A stretch of DNA of 64,000 nt from Prauserella marina. GTDB taxonomy: Bacteria > Actinomycetota > Actinomycetes > Mycobacteriales > Pseudonocardiaceae. The stretch spans positions 6,673,001 to 6,737,000 of the forward strand of contig NZ_CP016353.1 of NCBI RefSeq assembly GCF_002240355.1, in the 5' to 3' direction. Positions 43,081 through 52,330 of this stretch are shown in pieces. A program made the position numbers and the translations under genes. The first letter of the stretch is position 1. Each line of letters opens with the position of its first letter. The notes below the pieces were generated by a model, which ran no database searches, was not told where the DNA came from, and saw nothing but the letters and a program-made list of their open reading frames with translations.

Positions 43081-45453
43081 CTAACTTCCGTTACGGCGCA
43101 ACGTTCTCGTCACGCCAGCGGCGACCGTGGTCGCGAGCACCCAGCCCATCGCCGTGAAACCGGTCGAGACCCACTTGTCCTCGTCGGCCATGTACCAACG
43201 GCCCTTGTTGCCGAAATCCACGATCGGCACGAGCAGATCGACGGTGTACAGCACGGGGTTCCATTCGAGTCCGCTGTCGTCCCTGTTCACCGCACACCGT
43301 TCGCCGACGACCTCGAACCGGTCCGTCGTGTCGTTGACACAACTGTCCTCGCGCATGCCGAACCACATGCTTCCGGCGACGAGCAGCATCAACAGCCAGC
43401 CAAGGGCACGAAAGGGCCGGTAGCCGTAACCGACCATCGACCGCTGCAACCAGCTCCACAACCTGACGCCGCCGCCGAAAAAACGGTAGCCGTGTGCGAG
43501 AGCGTCGTAGCGGAACTGCTGCTTCTTGAGCAGCACCGTATCGGCGTGCTCCTCGTTGCCGCTCGCCCTGAGCATGACGGCCAACTGGTCGTAGGGACCT
43601 GGCCGGTATCCGCCCATGGCCTTCCTGAGCCGCTCAAGCCGTTCGCCGACCGCTTCGTCGTCGCGCAGGGCGATGGGCGTGGCCAGCGCGTCGTACCGGA
43701 AGTCCTCCAGTTCGAGCCCTCCGGTCGCCTCCCACAGGTTGTCGTTGTCCTGCAACGTTCCGCACGTCGAGCGCAACAACACGACCATGCCTTCCGGCGG
43801 CGTGCTCGGCATCAGATCGAACTCGTCGGCGTTCGCGTCACCGCAGTCGAGCGCGATGCCGTGCCGTGGCGTCGAGTGGAGTTCGGCGCCTCGGAAATCG
43901 ATGCGGCGCTTGACGTCCGCTCCGTCCAGCGTGACGCCGCCCGTCGCCTTGAACGCCCTGTCCCTGTCGGCGATGAGCAGCACGTTTCTCGCGACGACAA
44001 CCGAACGGAGATCGACCGACCAGCTGCTCAGTTCGTTCAGCTCAGGCTGAACGACCTCGGTTCCCCTCATGTCGATGCTGCCGCCGACGGCCATTCCTTG
44101 CAGCCGCACGGTTCCCGCGACGGCACAGCTTCTGAAGAGCAGGTTTCCGGAAACGGTACTGCGCCGCGCGGAAAGGGCATCGCGCTCCGGATGGAAGAAC
44201 GTGGCGCCGGAGATCAGCATGTTGCCGCGAACGTTGACGTCGGCGAGCCGGAACTGCCCCTCCGCCCACATGTTCGTGCCGTCGATGTCGCCGTTGATCT
44301 CGCTGCCGTCCAAATGGATGGCCCTGTCGTGAAACGGCGCCGTCTGACCACGGAGCACTCTGACTCTCGCCGCCGCGAGGCGCAGCGAGCCACCGAGATG
44401 AGCGTTGACCATGCGGATCGTTCCGGTGACCTCCAATTGGTCACTCAGCTCGACGTTTCCCTCCACCTGGAGCCGATCGGCGATCAGCGCGGGACGCGGA
44501 TCGACGTACCAGTCACCCGTCTTCCACGCGTCGACGACGATGTCGCCGGTCTGGTCGACAGCGAGTCTGGCTCCTCTGAACACGATGTCGCCGGCGACCT
44601 TGGCACTCGGCATGAACAACATGCCGTCCGAACTGAACCTGCGCCGGTCGGCGCGAGGACCGTAATTGTCCACTTCGCACAGTAGGCTGCCACCGATCTG
44701 CAACCCGTTTCCGTTGAGCGCGAACCCTTCCGCGTTCTTCAGCGTCGCGCCGGAGAAGTTGACGTTACCTCCGGTTCGCAGTCCGGGAATCCTGACCTCG
44801 CCGCTGGCTTCGAGCCGGTAGGCCAGCAGGGCGCCGGTGATCACGAGACGGTCGGCGAGCAGTGCCTTCCCTCGCGGATGCCGCAGCGTGCTTCGCGTCA
44901 ACACGACGGACCCCTCGATGACGGCATCGGTGAGATTCACCGCGGCATCGGGAAGTCCGCGCTCGGCGTCCTCGGCCCTGCGCACCGTCGTCTCGCTGTC
45001 CGGTTTGCCGACGTCGACCTCGACCACACTCCGGATCAACCGCAAGTCGTTGCGGCTGCGGAAGTTGCGTGCCTTCAGCCCAGGCAGCCAGCACCTGCGG
45101 AACACGAGCCCGAGCAGGCTCGCCTCACGGACATCGGGCGGCTGCTCGAACCGGCAACGCTCGAAGCGGAACAGATACTGGAGGTCGGCGGCGCGCAGGT
45201 CGAGTTTTCCCGTGATGTAGGCATCCTCGACCTGCACGATCGGCGCGTTCGTCGCCTGCTTGCGCCAGCGCCACAGCGTGCCGGTACCCGGCTCGATGAA
45301 AGGGCGAAGCAGATCCGCCGCCTTGACCTCGTACTGCTTGCCAGGATTGGGCTGGAAAGGATCGAGCCGGGGACGTTCCTGTTCGTTCGACTCGTGCTGT
45401 CCTTCCTCGCCTTCGCCAGGCTCACGTGGGCCGTTGCGACGAAAGCCCGGCAT
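43081..45453 (-). CDS. Beta-helix membrane-associated protein of unknown function
   Basis: 790 residues. About 60 hydrophilic residues, then a long repeat-rich beta-helix (about 70-560) of short turns such as GDIVFRGARL, GNVNFSGATL, GGSLRLAAARV and GNMLISGATF, resembling bactofilin or pentapeptide-like solenoids. The C-terminus has two membrane helices (FRALGWLLMLLVAGSMWFGM and FTAMGWVLATTVAAGVT) around an external loop with two cysteines. In databases, relatives are often labelled membrane oxidoreductases without evidence. ATG 45453 has AGAGGGGG upstream. Heads the minus-strand group down to VanW. Confidence 0.75.
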   Translation of the reverse strand: MPGFRRNGPREPGEGEEGQHESNEQERPRLDPFQPNPGKQYEVKAADLLRPFIEPGTGTLWRWRKQATNAPIVQVEDAYITGKLDLRAADLQYLFRFERCRFEQPPDVREASLLGLVFRRCWLPGLKARNFRSRNDLRLIRSVVEVDVGKPDSETTVRRAEDAERGLPDAAVNLTDAVIEGSVVLTRSTLRHPRGKALLADRLVITGALLAYRLEASGEVRIPGLRTGGNVNFSGATLKNAEGFALNGNGLQIGGSLLCEVDNYGPRADRRRFSSDGMLFMPSAKVAGDIVFRGARLAVDQTGDIVVDAWKTGDWYVDPRPALIADRLQVEGNVELSDQLEVTGTIRMVNAHLGGSLRLAAARVRVLRGQTAPFHDRAIHLDGSEINGDIDGTNMWAEGQFRLADVNVRGNMLISGATFFHPERDALSARRSTVSGNLLFRSCAVAGTVRLQGMAVGGSIDMRGTEVVQPELNELSSWSVDLRSVVVARNVLLIADRDRAFKATGGVTLDGADVKRRIDFRGAELHSTPRHGIALDCGDANADEFDLMPSTPPEGMVVLLRSTCGTLQDNDNLWEATGGLELEDFRYDALATPIALRDDEAVGERLERLRKAMGGYRPGPYDQLAVMLRASGNEEHADTVLLKKQQFRYDALAHGYRFFGGGVRLWSWLQRSMVGYGYRPFRALGWLLMLLVAGSMWFGMREDSCVNDTTDRFEVVGERCAVNRDDSGLEWNPVLYTVDLLVPIVDFGNKGRWYMADEDKWVSTGFTAMGWVLATTVAAGVTRTLRRNGS

Positions 45454-45743
45454 CACTCGGCCCCCTCTACTCACATCCACCCTCTTCGCCCACAGAGTGC
45501 GTCCGGGAACCGTCGCGTACCGGCTACGCGGTGCCCATCCGGCGCCTCGCGGCGTTGTCGTCGGTCACCATGACGCCGTCATGGCTCCCTCCTCCGCCTT
45601 GCGACGCATCCGAATGGATCACCGCTCGCACGGAGGACGACTCCCGGACGCACCCACAGCGAAGCTGATCTTGCACATCGAGCGCAATAGGCTCAATGGA
45701 GTACTGCGAGTATTCAGACGACCGCTTACCGGCAACCGCTCCT
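45454..45743. other. Gap between the beta-helix gene and the amino-acid ABC operon
   Basis: It holds a perfect 17-bp palindrome (CCATGACG-C-CGTCATGG) at 45568-45584, which could be an operator for the minus-strand gene starting at 45453. A possible 77-codon minus-strand frame overlapping the ABC gene lacks a good ribosome site and homology. I see nothing else. Confidence 0.4.
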
Positions 45744-46499
45744 TCACTCGTCGGCATGCACCGGATTCAAAACGCGACGAAGGAACGTTTGCGTACGCTC
45801 CTGTTGAGGATCACCGATGACCTGGGACGGCGGCCCTTCCTCCACGACGACTCCGCCGTCCATGAAGAGCACTTTGTCAGCAACCTCACGGGCGAACTGC
45901 ATCTCGTGGGTCACCACGAGCATCGTCATGCCCTCCTCGGCCAGATTGCGCATCACGGCGAGCACATCACCGACGAGTTCGGGGTCGAGCGCGGAGGTCG
46001 GCTCGTCGAACAACATCACCGCGGGCTGCATCGACAACGCTCTCGCGATCGCGACCCGTTGCTGCTGACCGCCGGAAAGCTGATCGGGCATCGAGCCGGC
46101 CTTCTCGGCGAGACCGACCTTCTCCAGGTTGTCCCTCGCGATCGACTCCGCCTCGTCCTTGTCCCGCTTGAGCACCTTGCGCTGCGCCACCGTCAGGTTG
46201 TCCAGTACGCACAGGTGGCCGAACAGGTTGAAGCTCTGGAAGACCATGCCGATGGTCCGCCGCGCCCTGTCGATGTCGACATCGGGATCGGTCATCTCGA
46301 ATCCGTTGACGACGACCTTGCCCGCGTTGGGTTCCTCAAGCAGATTGACGCAGCGCAGCAGCGTCGACTTTCCCGAACCCGAGGGCCCGATGATGCAGAC
46401 GACCTCGCCGCGCCGCACCGTCATGTCGATGCCCTTGAGCACCTCAAGCCTGCCGAACGCCTTGTTCAGTCCGGAAATCTCGACAATCGCGTCGGTCAT
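45744..46499 (-). CDS. Polar amino-acid ABC transporter, ATPase
   Basis: 251 residues. Walker [11 protein letters not shown]-loop [16 protein letters not shown], signature LSGGQQQR, Walker [15 protein letters not shown] and the His switch VVTHEM. The FGHL segment is typical of glutamine/glutamate importers (GlnQ/GluA). Its ATG overlaps the permease stop (ATGA), fixing the start. Last gene of a three-gene importer operon. Confidence 0.95.
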   Translation of the reverse strand: MTDAIVEISGLNKAFGRLEVLKGIDMTVRRGEVVCIIGPSGSGKSTLLRCVNLLEEPNAGKVVVNGFEMTDPDVDIDRARRTIGMVFQSFNLFGHLCVLDNLTVAQRKVLKRDKDEAESIARDNLEKVGLAEKAGSMPDQLSGGQQQRVAIARALSMQPAVMLFDEPTSALDPELVGDVLAVMRNLAEEGMTMLVVTHEMQFAREVADKVLFMDGGVVVEEGPPSQVIGDPQQERTQTFLRRVLNPVHADE

Positions 46500-47305
46500 G
46501 CGGTCACCTTCAACCCTTGCTCCTCCTTGCGACCGCTCCGCCGCTCCAGGTACCGCGACAGGTAACCCAGTGGAATCGTGATGATCAGATAGCACACGCC
46601 TGCCAGCAGAATCGGCGTCAGCGAGTTCGTCTGGTTCAACCCCTCGCGACCGAACTTCGCCAGCTCGTACTCGTCCCTCGCGAGACCGAGCAGGTAGATC
46701 AGCGAGGAATCCTTGGTGAGCAGGATCAACTCGTTGGTCAACGGAGGAAGGATGATGCGGAACGCCTGCGGGATCACGACCGTGATCGTCGCCCTCGCCT
46801 GCGACATGCCGAGCGAACGCGCTGCCTCGACCTGACCGCGCGGAACCGCCTGGATGCCTGCCCTCAACGTCTCCGCGATGTAGGCGGAGCCGACGAGGCC
46901 GAGCGCGATCGCCGCCGTCGAATAGATGTCGAACTTGAGCCCGAACGCCAACGGCACGCCGTAGCCGAGCGCGATGAACACGAGCAGCGCGGGAATCCCG
47001 CGGAAGAACTCGATGTAGATCGTGGCGAGCCAGCGGTAAGGACCGACGGACGACAGCTTCATCAACGCCAGCACCAGACCGAGGGCAAGACCGACCCCGA
47101 ACCCCAGTGCGGTGTAGATGATGGTGTTGACCAGCGCCGACGAGAGTACGTCGGGGAACTGGGTCGCCGCGGCATCCCCGTTGAAGAACGCGTGCCGGAT
47201 CGTGCCCCAGTCGGCCAACACCGCAACGAGCACGATCGCGATCACGAGAATGGCGTACTGCACGCCACGGAAGGCCCGCGCGCGTTGACGGCGCGACATC
47301 GCCAT
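46496..47305 (-). CDS. Polar amino-acid ABC transporter, permease
   Basis: 269 residues with about five membrane helices and a HisM/GlnP-type domain: [43 protein letters not shown] and the EAA loop [41 protein letters not shown] follows. The EAA loop docks the ATPase. Only one permease gene is present, so the channel is probably a homodimer. ATG with AAGGAGTTCTTC before it. Confidence 0.94.
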   Translation of the reverse strand: MAMSRRQRARAFRGVQYAILVIAIVLVAVLADWGTIRHAFFNGDAAATQFPDVLSSALVNTIIYTALGFGVGLALGLVLALMKLSSVGPYRWLATIYIEFFRGIPALLVFIALGYGVPLAFGLKFDIYSTAAIALGLVGSAYIAETLRAGIQAVPRGQVEAARSLGMSQARATITVVIPQAFRIILPPLTNELILLTKDSSLIYLLGLARDEYELAKFGREGLNQTNSLTPILLAGVCYLIITIPLGYLSRYLERRSGRKEEQGLKVTA

Positions 47306-47332
47306 GAAGAACTCCTTGTTACGTGGCGACTA

Positions 47333-48154
47333 TCAGTTGCCTGTCTGTGCTTGCGGGAACCACTTCTCGTAGATTGCGTCGTAGCGGCCGTCTTCCCTCG
47401 CGGCGGCCAGCACCTCGTCGACCTTGGCCTTGAGTGCGCCGTTGCCCTTGCGCATGCCGATGCCGTACTGCTCTCCGGTTTCGAACTCCTCGGTGACCTC
47501 GGTGTCCGGGTTCCCCTCGACGAACTCGTAGAGCACGGTGTTGTCGTTGATGCCTGCCGCGATCTGGCCGGTCTTGACCGCTGTCTGCATCAGCGCGAGG
47601 TCCTCAAACTGACGCAGCGTGTACCCGAACTCCTCTTCGTGCTCCATCGCGTAGCTCTCGCCGGTGGTCGCCGACTGCACGCCGAGTTCCTTGCCCCGCA
47701 GGTCCTCCAGGCTCTGGATGCCGCTGTCCTTCTGGACCAGCAGCGCCTGGTTGGCGTCGAAGTAGCCTTCGGAGAAGTCCATCACGCGCTTGCGCTTGTC
47801 GTTGATGGTCATCGCCGCCGCGGCGACATCGCAGTCGCCGTTCTCGAATGCCGCGCCCGACTCGATGCCCTCGAAGGGGGTGTCGAAGATTTCCTGCTCG
47901 ACGCCCAACTCCTCGGCGACGAGGTCGACGAGTTCGACGTCGAAGCCGACCGTCTCACCGCCCTCGGTGAACTGGAACGGCGGGTAGGGCAGGTGGGTAC
48001 ATGTCACCAGCTTGCCCTCTTTGACCAGCGAGATCTCGCCGCCGGCTTCGGTGTCTCCGCCGGGATTGACCTCCTCCGCGCAACTCACGACGGTTGCGGC
48101 GAGGGCGACTGCGGGCAGCAGGACGAGTGCTCTGAGGCTGGATCGGCGAGCCAC
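47333..48154 (-). CDS. Polar amino-acid ABC transporter, substrate-binding lipoprotein
   Basis: 273 residues. Lipoprotein signal with lipobox VVSC near residue 25. Mature SBP_bac_3 domain: LVTCTHLPYPPFQFTEGGETVGFDVELVDLVAEELG, AAAAMTINDKRKRVMDFSEGYFDAN and YGIGMRKGNGALKAKVDEVL. Likely ligand glutamate or glutamine, judged by operon type. The GTG at 48154 is preferred because AGGAG lies 8 bases upstream. First gene of the operon; the 21-bp repeat locus lies in its upstream region. Confidence 0.92.
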   Translation of the reverse strand: MARRSSLRALVLLPAVALAATVVSCAEEVNPGGDTEAGGEISLVKEGKLVTCTHLPYPPFQFTEGGETVGFDVELVDLVAEELGVEQEIFDTPFEGIESGAAFENGDCDVAAAAMTINDKRKRVMDFSEGYFDANQALLVQKDSGIQSLEDLRGKELGVQSATTGESYAMEHEEEFGYTLRQFEDLALMQTAVKTGQIAAGINDNTVLYEFVEGNPDTEVTEEFETGEQYGIGMRKGNGALKAKVDEVLAAAREDGRYDAIYEKWFPQAQTGN

Positions 48155-48285
48155 GGCGTTCACTCCTAGTAGTTCATACTGGTCGAGTGCACGCATCCTG
48201 CCACCCTTTTCGGCGAGTGCACAGCATCAGCACGTTACGGACCCGTTGCGACGTGTGTCGTGGTCCGGTAGGTGTCGTGCTCCGG

Positions 48286-48592
48286 CGAGTCCCGCACTCA
48301 GGACGCCGAGATCCGCATTCGCGTTGCCGAGCTCCGCATTCAGGTCGGCGAGATGCGCATTCGGGTCGCGTTGGTGCGCAAGCTCCGTTGGTGCTCACGC
48401 TCCGGTGGGACTCAAGCCCATTGGCGTCGAAGTCTGGTGGGGTCGAAGCTCCGCTGGCGTCGGCCCTTGGCGACGTGCACACGGTTGTGGGCGCCAAGGG
48501 TCGGCGGCGCCCGAGCCCTCACCGGCGTCCGCGGATCTCGACGTCCTGGGTGCGGATCTCGACGTCCTGGGCGGGGGACTCGCGCGCGGACG
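48286..48592. repeat. Inverted pair of 21-bp tandem repeat arrays (locus 3 of 3)
   Basis: Four units (48286-48369) reading CGAGTCCCGCACTCAGGACGC-like are followed, after 160 bp, by three units (48530-48592) in the opposite orientation, reading TGCGGATCTCGACGTCCTGGG-like. They belong to the same family as at 7.6 kb and 30.2 kb. The outermost units again carry GGGACTCG (or its complement) instead of GGATCTCG. It lies between the amino-acid importer start and the siderophore permease end. Confidence 0.82.
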
Positions 48593-48607
48593 GGGGGACT
48601 CGCGGGG

Positions 48608-48650
48608 CTCACCGGCGGCTCGGGCGGCGGCTCACCGGCGGCTCGGGCGG
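48608..48650. repeat. 20-bp direct duplication
   Basis: CTCACCGGCGGCTCGGGCGG at 48608-48627 is repeated at 48631-48650, separated by CGG. It is just outside the 21-bp arrays and may reflect local slippage. Confidence 0.7.
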
Positions 48651-48657
48651 CTCTCGG

Positions 48658-49683
48658 TCAGGCTCGGGCCAGGGTTTGGCGCTTGGTTCGGCGGCCCAGG
48701 ACAAGGAACCAGGCCAGATAGGCTCCGCCGAGCGCCGAGGTGACCACGCCTACCGGCAACAGCGACGACTCCAGCAGTCGCTGACCGAGGTAGTCCGACG
48801 CCACGACGAGCGCGGCCCCCAACAGCGCAGCCGTGAGCAGGTTCGGTCCCGGCCTTCTCGTCAGCCGCTTGGCGATCTGCGGCGCCGCGAGCGCGACGAA
48901 CGGGATCGGCCCCGCCGTCGCGACCGCGACCGCCACCAACGCGACGGCCAGCACGAACAGCAGGCGCCGCATCCGGTCGACATCGACACCGATGCCGATG
49001 GCGACGTCGTCGCCCATTTCCAGCATCCGCAGCGGCTTCGCGTAAGCGAACACCACGGGGGCGAGCAGGGCGACGGCCACGACGATCGGCACCAGGTAAC
49101 GCCAGTCCCTTCCGGCGAGGTTGCCGACCTGCCAGGTCACCGCCTGCGCCGCCGATTCAGCCGTCGCCCTCGTGAGCAGGTAGGCGCTGATCCCGATCAG
49201 CACGGTGCCGATACCGACCCCGACGAGCACGAGCCGGTCACTGCGCAGTCCCCGCCGTCCGCACAGCGCTGTGACCAGCACCGCCGTCAGCAGCCCTCCG
49301 ACGATGGCGCCGAAAGCGACCGTGACCGTCCCAGCGCCGAACACGATGATCGTGGCGACGCCACCGGTCGCCGATCCAGCCGTGAAGCCGATGATGTCCG
49401 GGCTGCCGAGCGGGTTGCGGCTCAGCGTCTGGAAAACGGCGCCGGAAAGCGCCAGCGCGATGCCGACGACGATGGCGACCAGGACTCTCGGCAACCGCTG
49501 CTCGGTGACGACGAGGTAGTCGAACTTGCTTCCCTGCCCCGCGAGCGTCGCCAGTACGTCGCCGAACGACATCGGATACTCACCGGTGCCGATGGAGAGC
49601 ACAGCAAGCGCGGCCGTGACGAGAACGAGGGCCGCGACCACGACGACCGCCCTGCGCTCCATGCGCTTCCGCACCGCGCTCAT
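48658..49683 (-). CDS. Siderophore ABC transporter permease (FecCD/FepG type)
   Basis: 341 residues with about nine to ten membrane helices. Motifs: LVVTEQRLPRVLVAIVVGIALALSGAVFQTLSRNPLGSPDIIGFTAGSATGG and PIPFVALAAPQIAKRLTRRPG, the conserved loops of iron-siderophore permeases that couple to the ATPase. The ATG overlaps the upstream permease stop (ATGA), so both are one unit. No ATPase gene follows; a repeat locus does. Confidence 0.94.
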   Translation of the reverse strand: MSAVRKRMERRAVVVVAALVLVTAALAVLSIGTGEYPMSFGDVLATLAGQGSKFDYLVVTEQRLPRVLVAIVVGIALALSGAVFQTLSRNPLGSPDIIGFTAGSATGGVATIIVFGAGTVTVAFGAIVGGLLTAVLVTALCGRRGLRSDRLVLVGVGIGTVLIGISAYLLTRATAESAAQAVTWQVGNLAGRDWRYLVPIVVAVALLAPVVFAYAKPLRMLEMGDDVAIGIGVDVDRMRRLLFVLAVALVAVAVATAGPIPFVALAAPQIAKRLTRRPGPNLLTAALLGAALVVASDYLGQRLLESSLLPVGVVTSALGGAYLAWFLVLGRRTKRQTLARA

Positions 49684-50702
49684 GGCCGCACCGTCCGCAG
49701 TCGCCGGATCAGGAAGACGAAGACGAGCCCGCCGACGACGTCGGTGACGATGCCGACCTGCAACTCGGCCGGGCTCGCGAGCAGCCTGCCGAGCACGTCG
49801 CAGCCGAGCAGCACGACCGGAGCGGCGAGAACGGAGAGACCGAGCACCCAGCGTTCGTCCTGTCCTGCCACGAGTCGTACCAGGTGCGGAACCATCAGGC
49901 CGACGAACGCGATCGGTCCGCAGGCCGCCGTCGCCGCGCCGCACAGCAACCCGACCGCGAGGATGCTGATCACCCTGACGACAGCGGGGTTGGCGCCGAG
50001 CCCGTGCGCGGTGTCATCGCCGAGTGCGATGGCGTTGAGCGAGCGACCGAGCAGCAACGCGATGACCACTCCGGCGACGAAGAACGGGATGAGCCCGGTC
50101 AGCGTGCTGAGGTCCCTGTCGGCGAGGGAACCGACGAGCCAGAATCGCATCTTGTCGAGCGCGTGGGTGTCGATCACCTGCATGGCCTGGTTGATGCCGA
50201 CGAATGCGGCCTGCAACGCGACTCCGGCAAGCGCGAGCCGCATCGGGCTGTTGGCTCCCCTTCCCCCACCGATGGCGTAGACGAGGGCGGTCGCGACGAT
50301 CGAGCCGACGAAAGCGAACCACACCAGGTGCCCTGGCGCGGTCACTCCGAACACGGCGGAGGCGAAGACGATGGCGACGGCGGCTCCGTGGTTGATGCCG
50401 AGGATCCCGGGGTCCGCGATGGGGTTCCTCGTCACCGACTGCATGAGCGCGCCCGCGAGACCAAGCGCCATGCCGACGACGATGCCGAGTACGGTCCTCG
50501 GCAGCCTCGTGTCGCGTACGACGGTGTCGCTGTAGCTTCCGTCGTAGGCGAAGAGCGCGTGCAGCACTTCGGTCAGCGAGAGCCGGTTCGAGCCGAGCGC
50601 GATGGAGAGCAGCACGACGACCGCCAACGCGACGACGATGCCGAGTAACGCCAGCGCTCGCGTCGACCGGCGGGTTTCTCGCACCGAGACGGTCACCACC
50701 AT
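49680..50702 (-). CDS. Siderophore ABC transporter permease (FecCD/FepD type)
   Basis: 340 residues. VVRDTRLPRTVLGIVVGMALGLAGALMQSVTRNPIADPGILGINHGAAVAIV and CGPIAFVGLMVPHLVRLVAGQD are the FecCD signatures; about ten membrane helices. ATG 50702 is taken as start; a TTG two codons upstream is unlikely. It is divergent from a siderophore-binding protein gene, and an iron box lies between them, so both are probably repressed by an iron-loaded regulator. Confidence 0.94.
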   Translation of the reverse strand: MVVTVSVRETRRSTRALALLGIVVALAVVVLLSIALGSNRLSLTEVLHALFAYDGSYSDTVVRDTRLPRTVLGIVVGMALGLAGALMQSVTRNPIADPGILGINHGAAVAIVFASAVFGVTAPGHLVWFAFVGSIVATALVYAIGGGRGANSPMRLALAGVALQAAFVGINQAMQVIDTHALDKMRFWLVGSLADRDLSTLTGLIPFFVAGVVIALLLGRSLNAIALGDDTAHGLGANPAVVRVISILAVGLLCGAATAACGPIAFVGLMVPHLVRLVAGQDERWVLGLSVLAAPVVLLGCDVLGRLLASPAELQVGIVTDVVGGLVFVFLIRRLRTVRP

Positions 50703-50713
50703 GGCCAACAGAC

Positions 50714-50732
50714 TAAGGCCAGGCTAACCTCA
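50714..50732. promoter_or_regulatory. IdeR/DmdR-type iron box
   Basis: TAAGGCCAGGCTAACCTCA matches the consensus TTAGGTTAGGCTAACCTAA at 15 of 19 positions. It sits between the divergent permease (50702) and binding-protein (50743) genes, so one site could control both. Confidence 0.8.
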
Positions 50733-50742
50733 TCGCGTGACC

Positions 50743-51732
50743 ATGTTCAGTGATGTGAATCGTAGGCGCTTTCTCGGCGGCGCTCTTGCGCTGGGTGCCA
50801 CGACTGTGCTGGCCGCGTGCGGTTACCAAGAAGACACCACGCAGCAAGGTTCCGAATCGACCTGGTCCTTCAAGGACGACAGGGGTCGCACGCTCGACGG
50901 CAACCGCCCCGAGCGCATCGTCGCCCAGGTGACGGCTGCGGCGGCGCTGTGGGAATTCGGCATCCGCCCCGTGGGCATCTTCGGTCCTTCGAAACTGCCG
51001 ACGGGCAAACCGGATCCGCAGGTCGGCAACGTCGACCTCGCCTCGGTCCAGTCGCTCGGCAACGTGTGGGGCGAGTTCAACTACGACCGCTACGTCGAGC
51101 TCAAGCCGCAGTTGCTGGTCAGCGTGATGTATCTCAAGGACGAGTTGTGGTACGTCCCAGCCGAGCAGGCCGGCGCCGTCGAGCGGGCCGCCCCGACCGT
51201 CGGTCTCGACCTCGGCGGTATCTCGATCACCGACGGCATCGAGAAGTTCCGCGCCCTCGCGAAGGCACTCGGCGGCGACGTCGACTCCGATTCGGTCAAG
51301 AAGGCGAAAGCCGAGTTCGACTCGTTCACCGAGGACTTCCCGCAGACGGTGAACGCGGTCGGTGACAAGAAGTTGCTGCTGGTGTCCGCGACGCAGGAAG
51401 GCGTGTGGGCAGGCAACGCGCAGGGCTTCCCCAGCAGCAAGTACCTCGCTGACAACGGGTTGAGCTTCGTGGAGCCGAACGCACCGGGTGACGGCAACTA
51501 CTGGGAGCAACTGAGCTGGGAGAACGCAGGGACCTATCCGGCCGACGTGATCCTGCTCGACAGCAGGTACGGAAACCTCCAGGCCGACCAGCTCGGGGGC
51601 TATCCGACCTGGCAGAAGCTGCCCGCCGTGCAGGAGGGCAACGTGATTCCGTGGAATCCGGAGACGCCCTTCTCGTACTCGGCGGCCGTCGGGGAACTCG
51701 GCTCGATCGGTACTGCCCTACGCGCTATCTGA
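50743..51732 (+). CDS. Siderophore/iron ABC transporter binding lipoprotein
   Basis: 329 residues from ATG 50743 (a GTG at 50737 is also possible). The start has both a twin-arginine-like motif (NRRRFLGG) and a lipobox LAAC, so the protein is probably exported and lipid-anchored. TroA/FepB-type fold: FKDDRGRTLDGNRPERIVAQ, LWEFGIRPVGIFGP and GDKKLLLVSATQEGVWAG. It delivers an iron chelate to the FecCD permeases encoded divergently. Only 22 bases before bioY, with a weak 7-bp hairpin between, so read-through is possible. Confidence 0.92.
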   Translation: MFSDVNRRRFLGGALALGATTVLAACGYQEDTTQQGSESTWSFKDDRGRTLDGNRPERIVAQVTAAAALWEFGIRPVGIFGPSKLPTGKPDPQVGNVDLASVQSLGNVWGEFNYDRYVELKPQLLVSVMYLKDELWYVPAEQAGAVERAAPTVGLDLGGISITDGIEKFRALAKALGGDVDSDSVKKAKAEFDSFTEDFPQTVNAVGDKKLLLVSATQEGVWAGNAQGFPSSKYLADNGLSFVEPNAPGDGNYWEQLSWENAGTYPADVILLDSRYGNLQADQLGGYPTWQKLPAVQEGNVIPWNPETPFSYSAAVGELGSIGTALRAI

Positions 51733-51741
51733 CCAGCGCGT
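51720..51741 (+). terminator. Short hairpin between the binding-protein gene and bioY
   Basis: ACGCGCT/AGCGCGT stem of 7 bp with an 8-nt loop that includes the stop codon. No T-run, so it is at most a weak terminator or attenuator. Confidence 0.35.
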
Positions 51742-51754
51742 TAGGTTGCCATAC

Positions 51755-52330
51755 GTGCCAGGACCACGCCCTACTCTTCCCGCGTCCGACCTCGCGAGGA
51801 CGGTCGTATTCGCCGCGTTCATCGCCGTGCTCGGCTTGTTTCCAGGGTTCTACGTCGGCGGATCCGGCGTGCCGATCATCATCCAGAACATGGGTCCGCT
51901 GCTCGCGGGCATCATTCTCGGGGCGAGGAGGGCTACGGCGGCCGTCGTGCTGATGCTCGCGTTGACCGCCATCGGGCTCCCGCTCCTTTCCGGAGGACGT
52001 GGCGGGGTCGCGCCGTTCATCGGGCCAAGCGGCGGTTTCCTCTTCGGCTGGATCGCCTCCGCGCTGGTCGCGGGCCTGATCGCGCAGCGGGCTCGCAACA
52101 GGGGACTGCCCGTGTTGCTGCTGGCGGCCTTCGCGGGCCTGCTCGCCGACTACCTCGTCGGCATCCCCTTCCTCGGCTTCTACACCGGCGACTTCGGTGC
52201 GGCCTTCGTGCAGTCACTCGTCTTCGTGCCTGGCGATCTCGCCAAGGTCGTCGTCGCCGCGCTCGTTGCCTCCGTCGTACACAGAGCGCTTCCCGGCACT
52301 CTCGTCAGCTCAGCGGCCAGGAACGAATGA
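51755..52330 (+). CDS. bioY: BioY, biotin-specific S component of an ECF importer
   Basis: 191 residues with six hydrophobic segments. BioY marks: VFAAFIAVLGLFPGFYVGGSGVPIIIQNMGPLLAGIILG and GGRGGVAPFIGPSGGFLFGWIASALVAGL, where GGV-type loops contact biotin, and GLLADYLVGIPFLGFYTG. It binds biotin and pairs with BioM (ATPase) and BioN (T component), encoded three genes on. GTG at 51755 with TTAGG upstream is preferred to a TTG at 51746. Its stop overlaps the ligase start (ATGA). Confidence 0.93.
   Translation: MPGPRPTLPASDLARTVVFAAFIAVLGLFPGFYVGGSGVPIIIQNMGPLLAGIILGARRATAAVVLMLALTAIGLPLLSGGRGGVAPFIGPSGGFLFGWIASALVAGLIAQRARNRGLPVLLLAAFAGLLADYLVGIPFLGFYTGDFGAAFVQSLVFVPGDLAKVVVAALVASVVHRALPGTLVSSAARNE

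Noticed and set aside
45524-45757. 77-codon minus-strand frame
   Set aside because: Weak start, no homology, overlaps the ATPase gene end and a palindrome.
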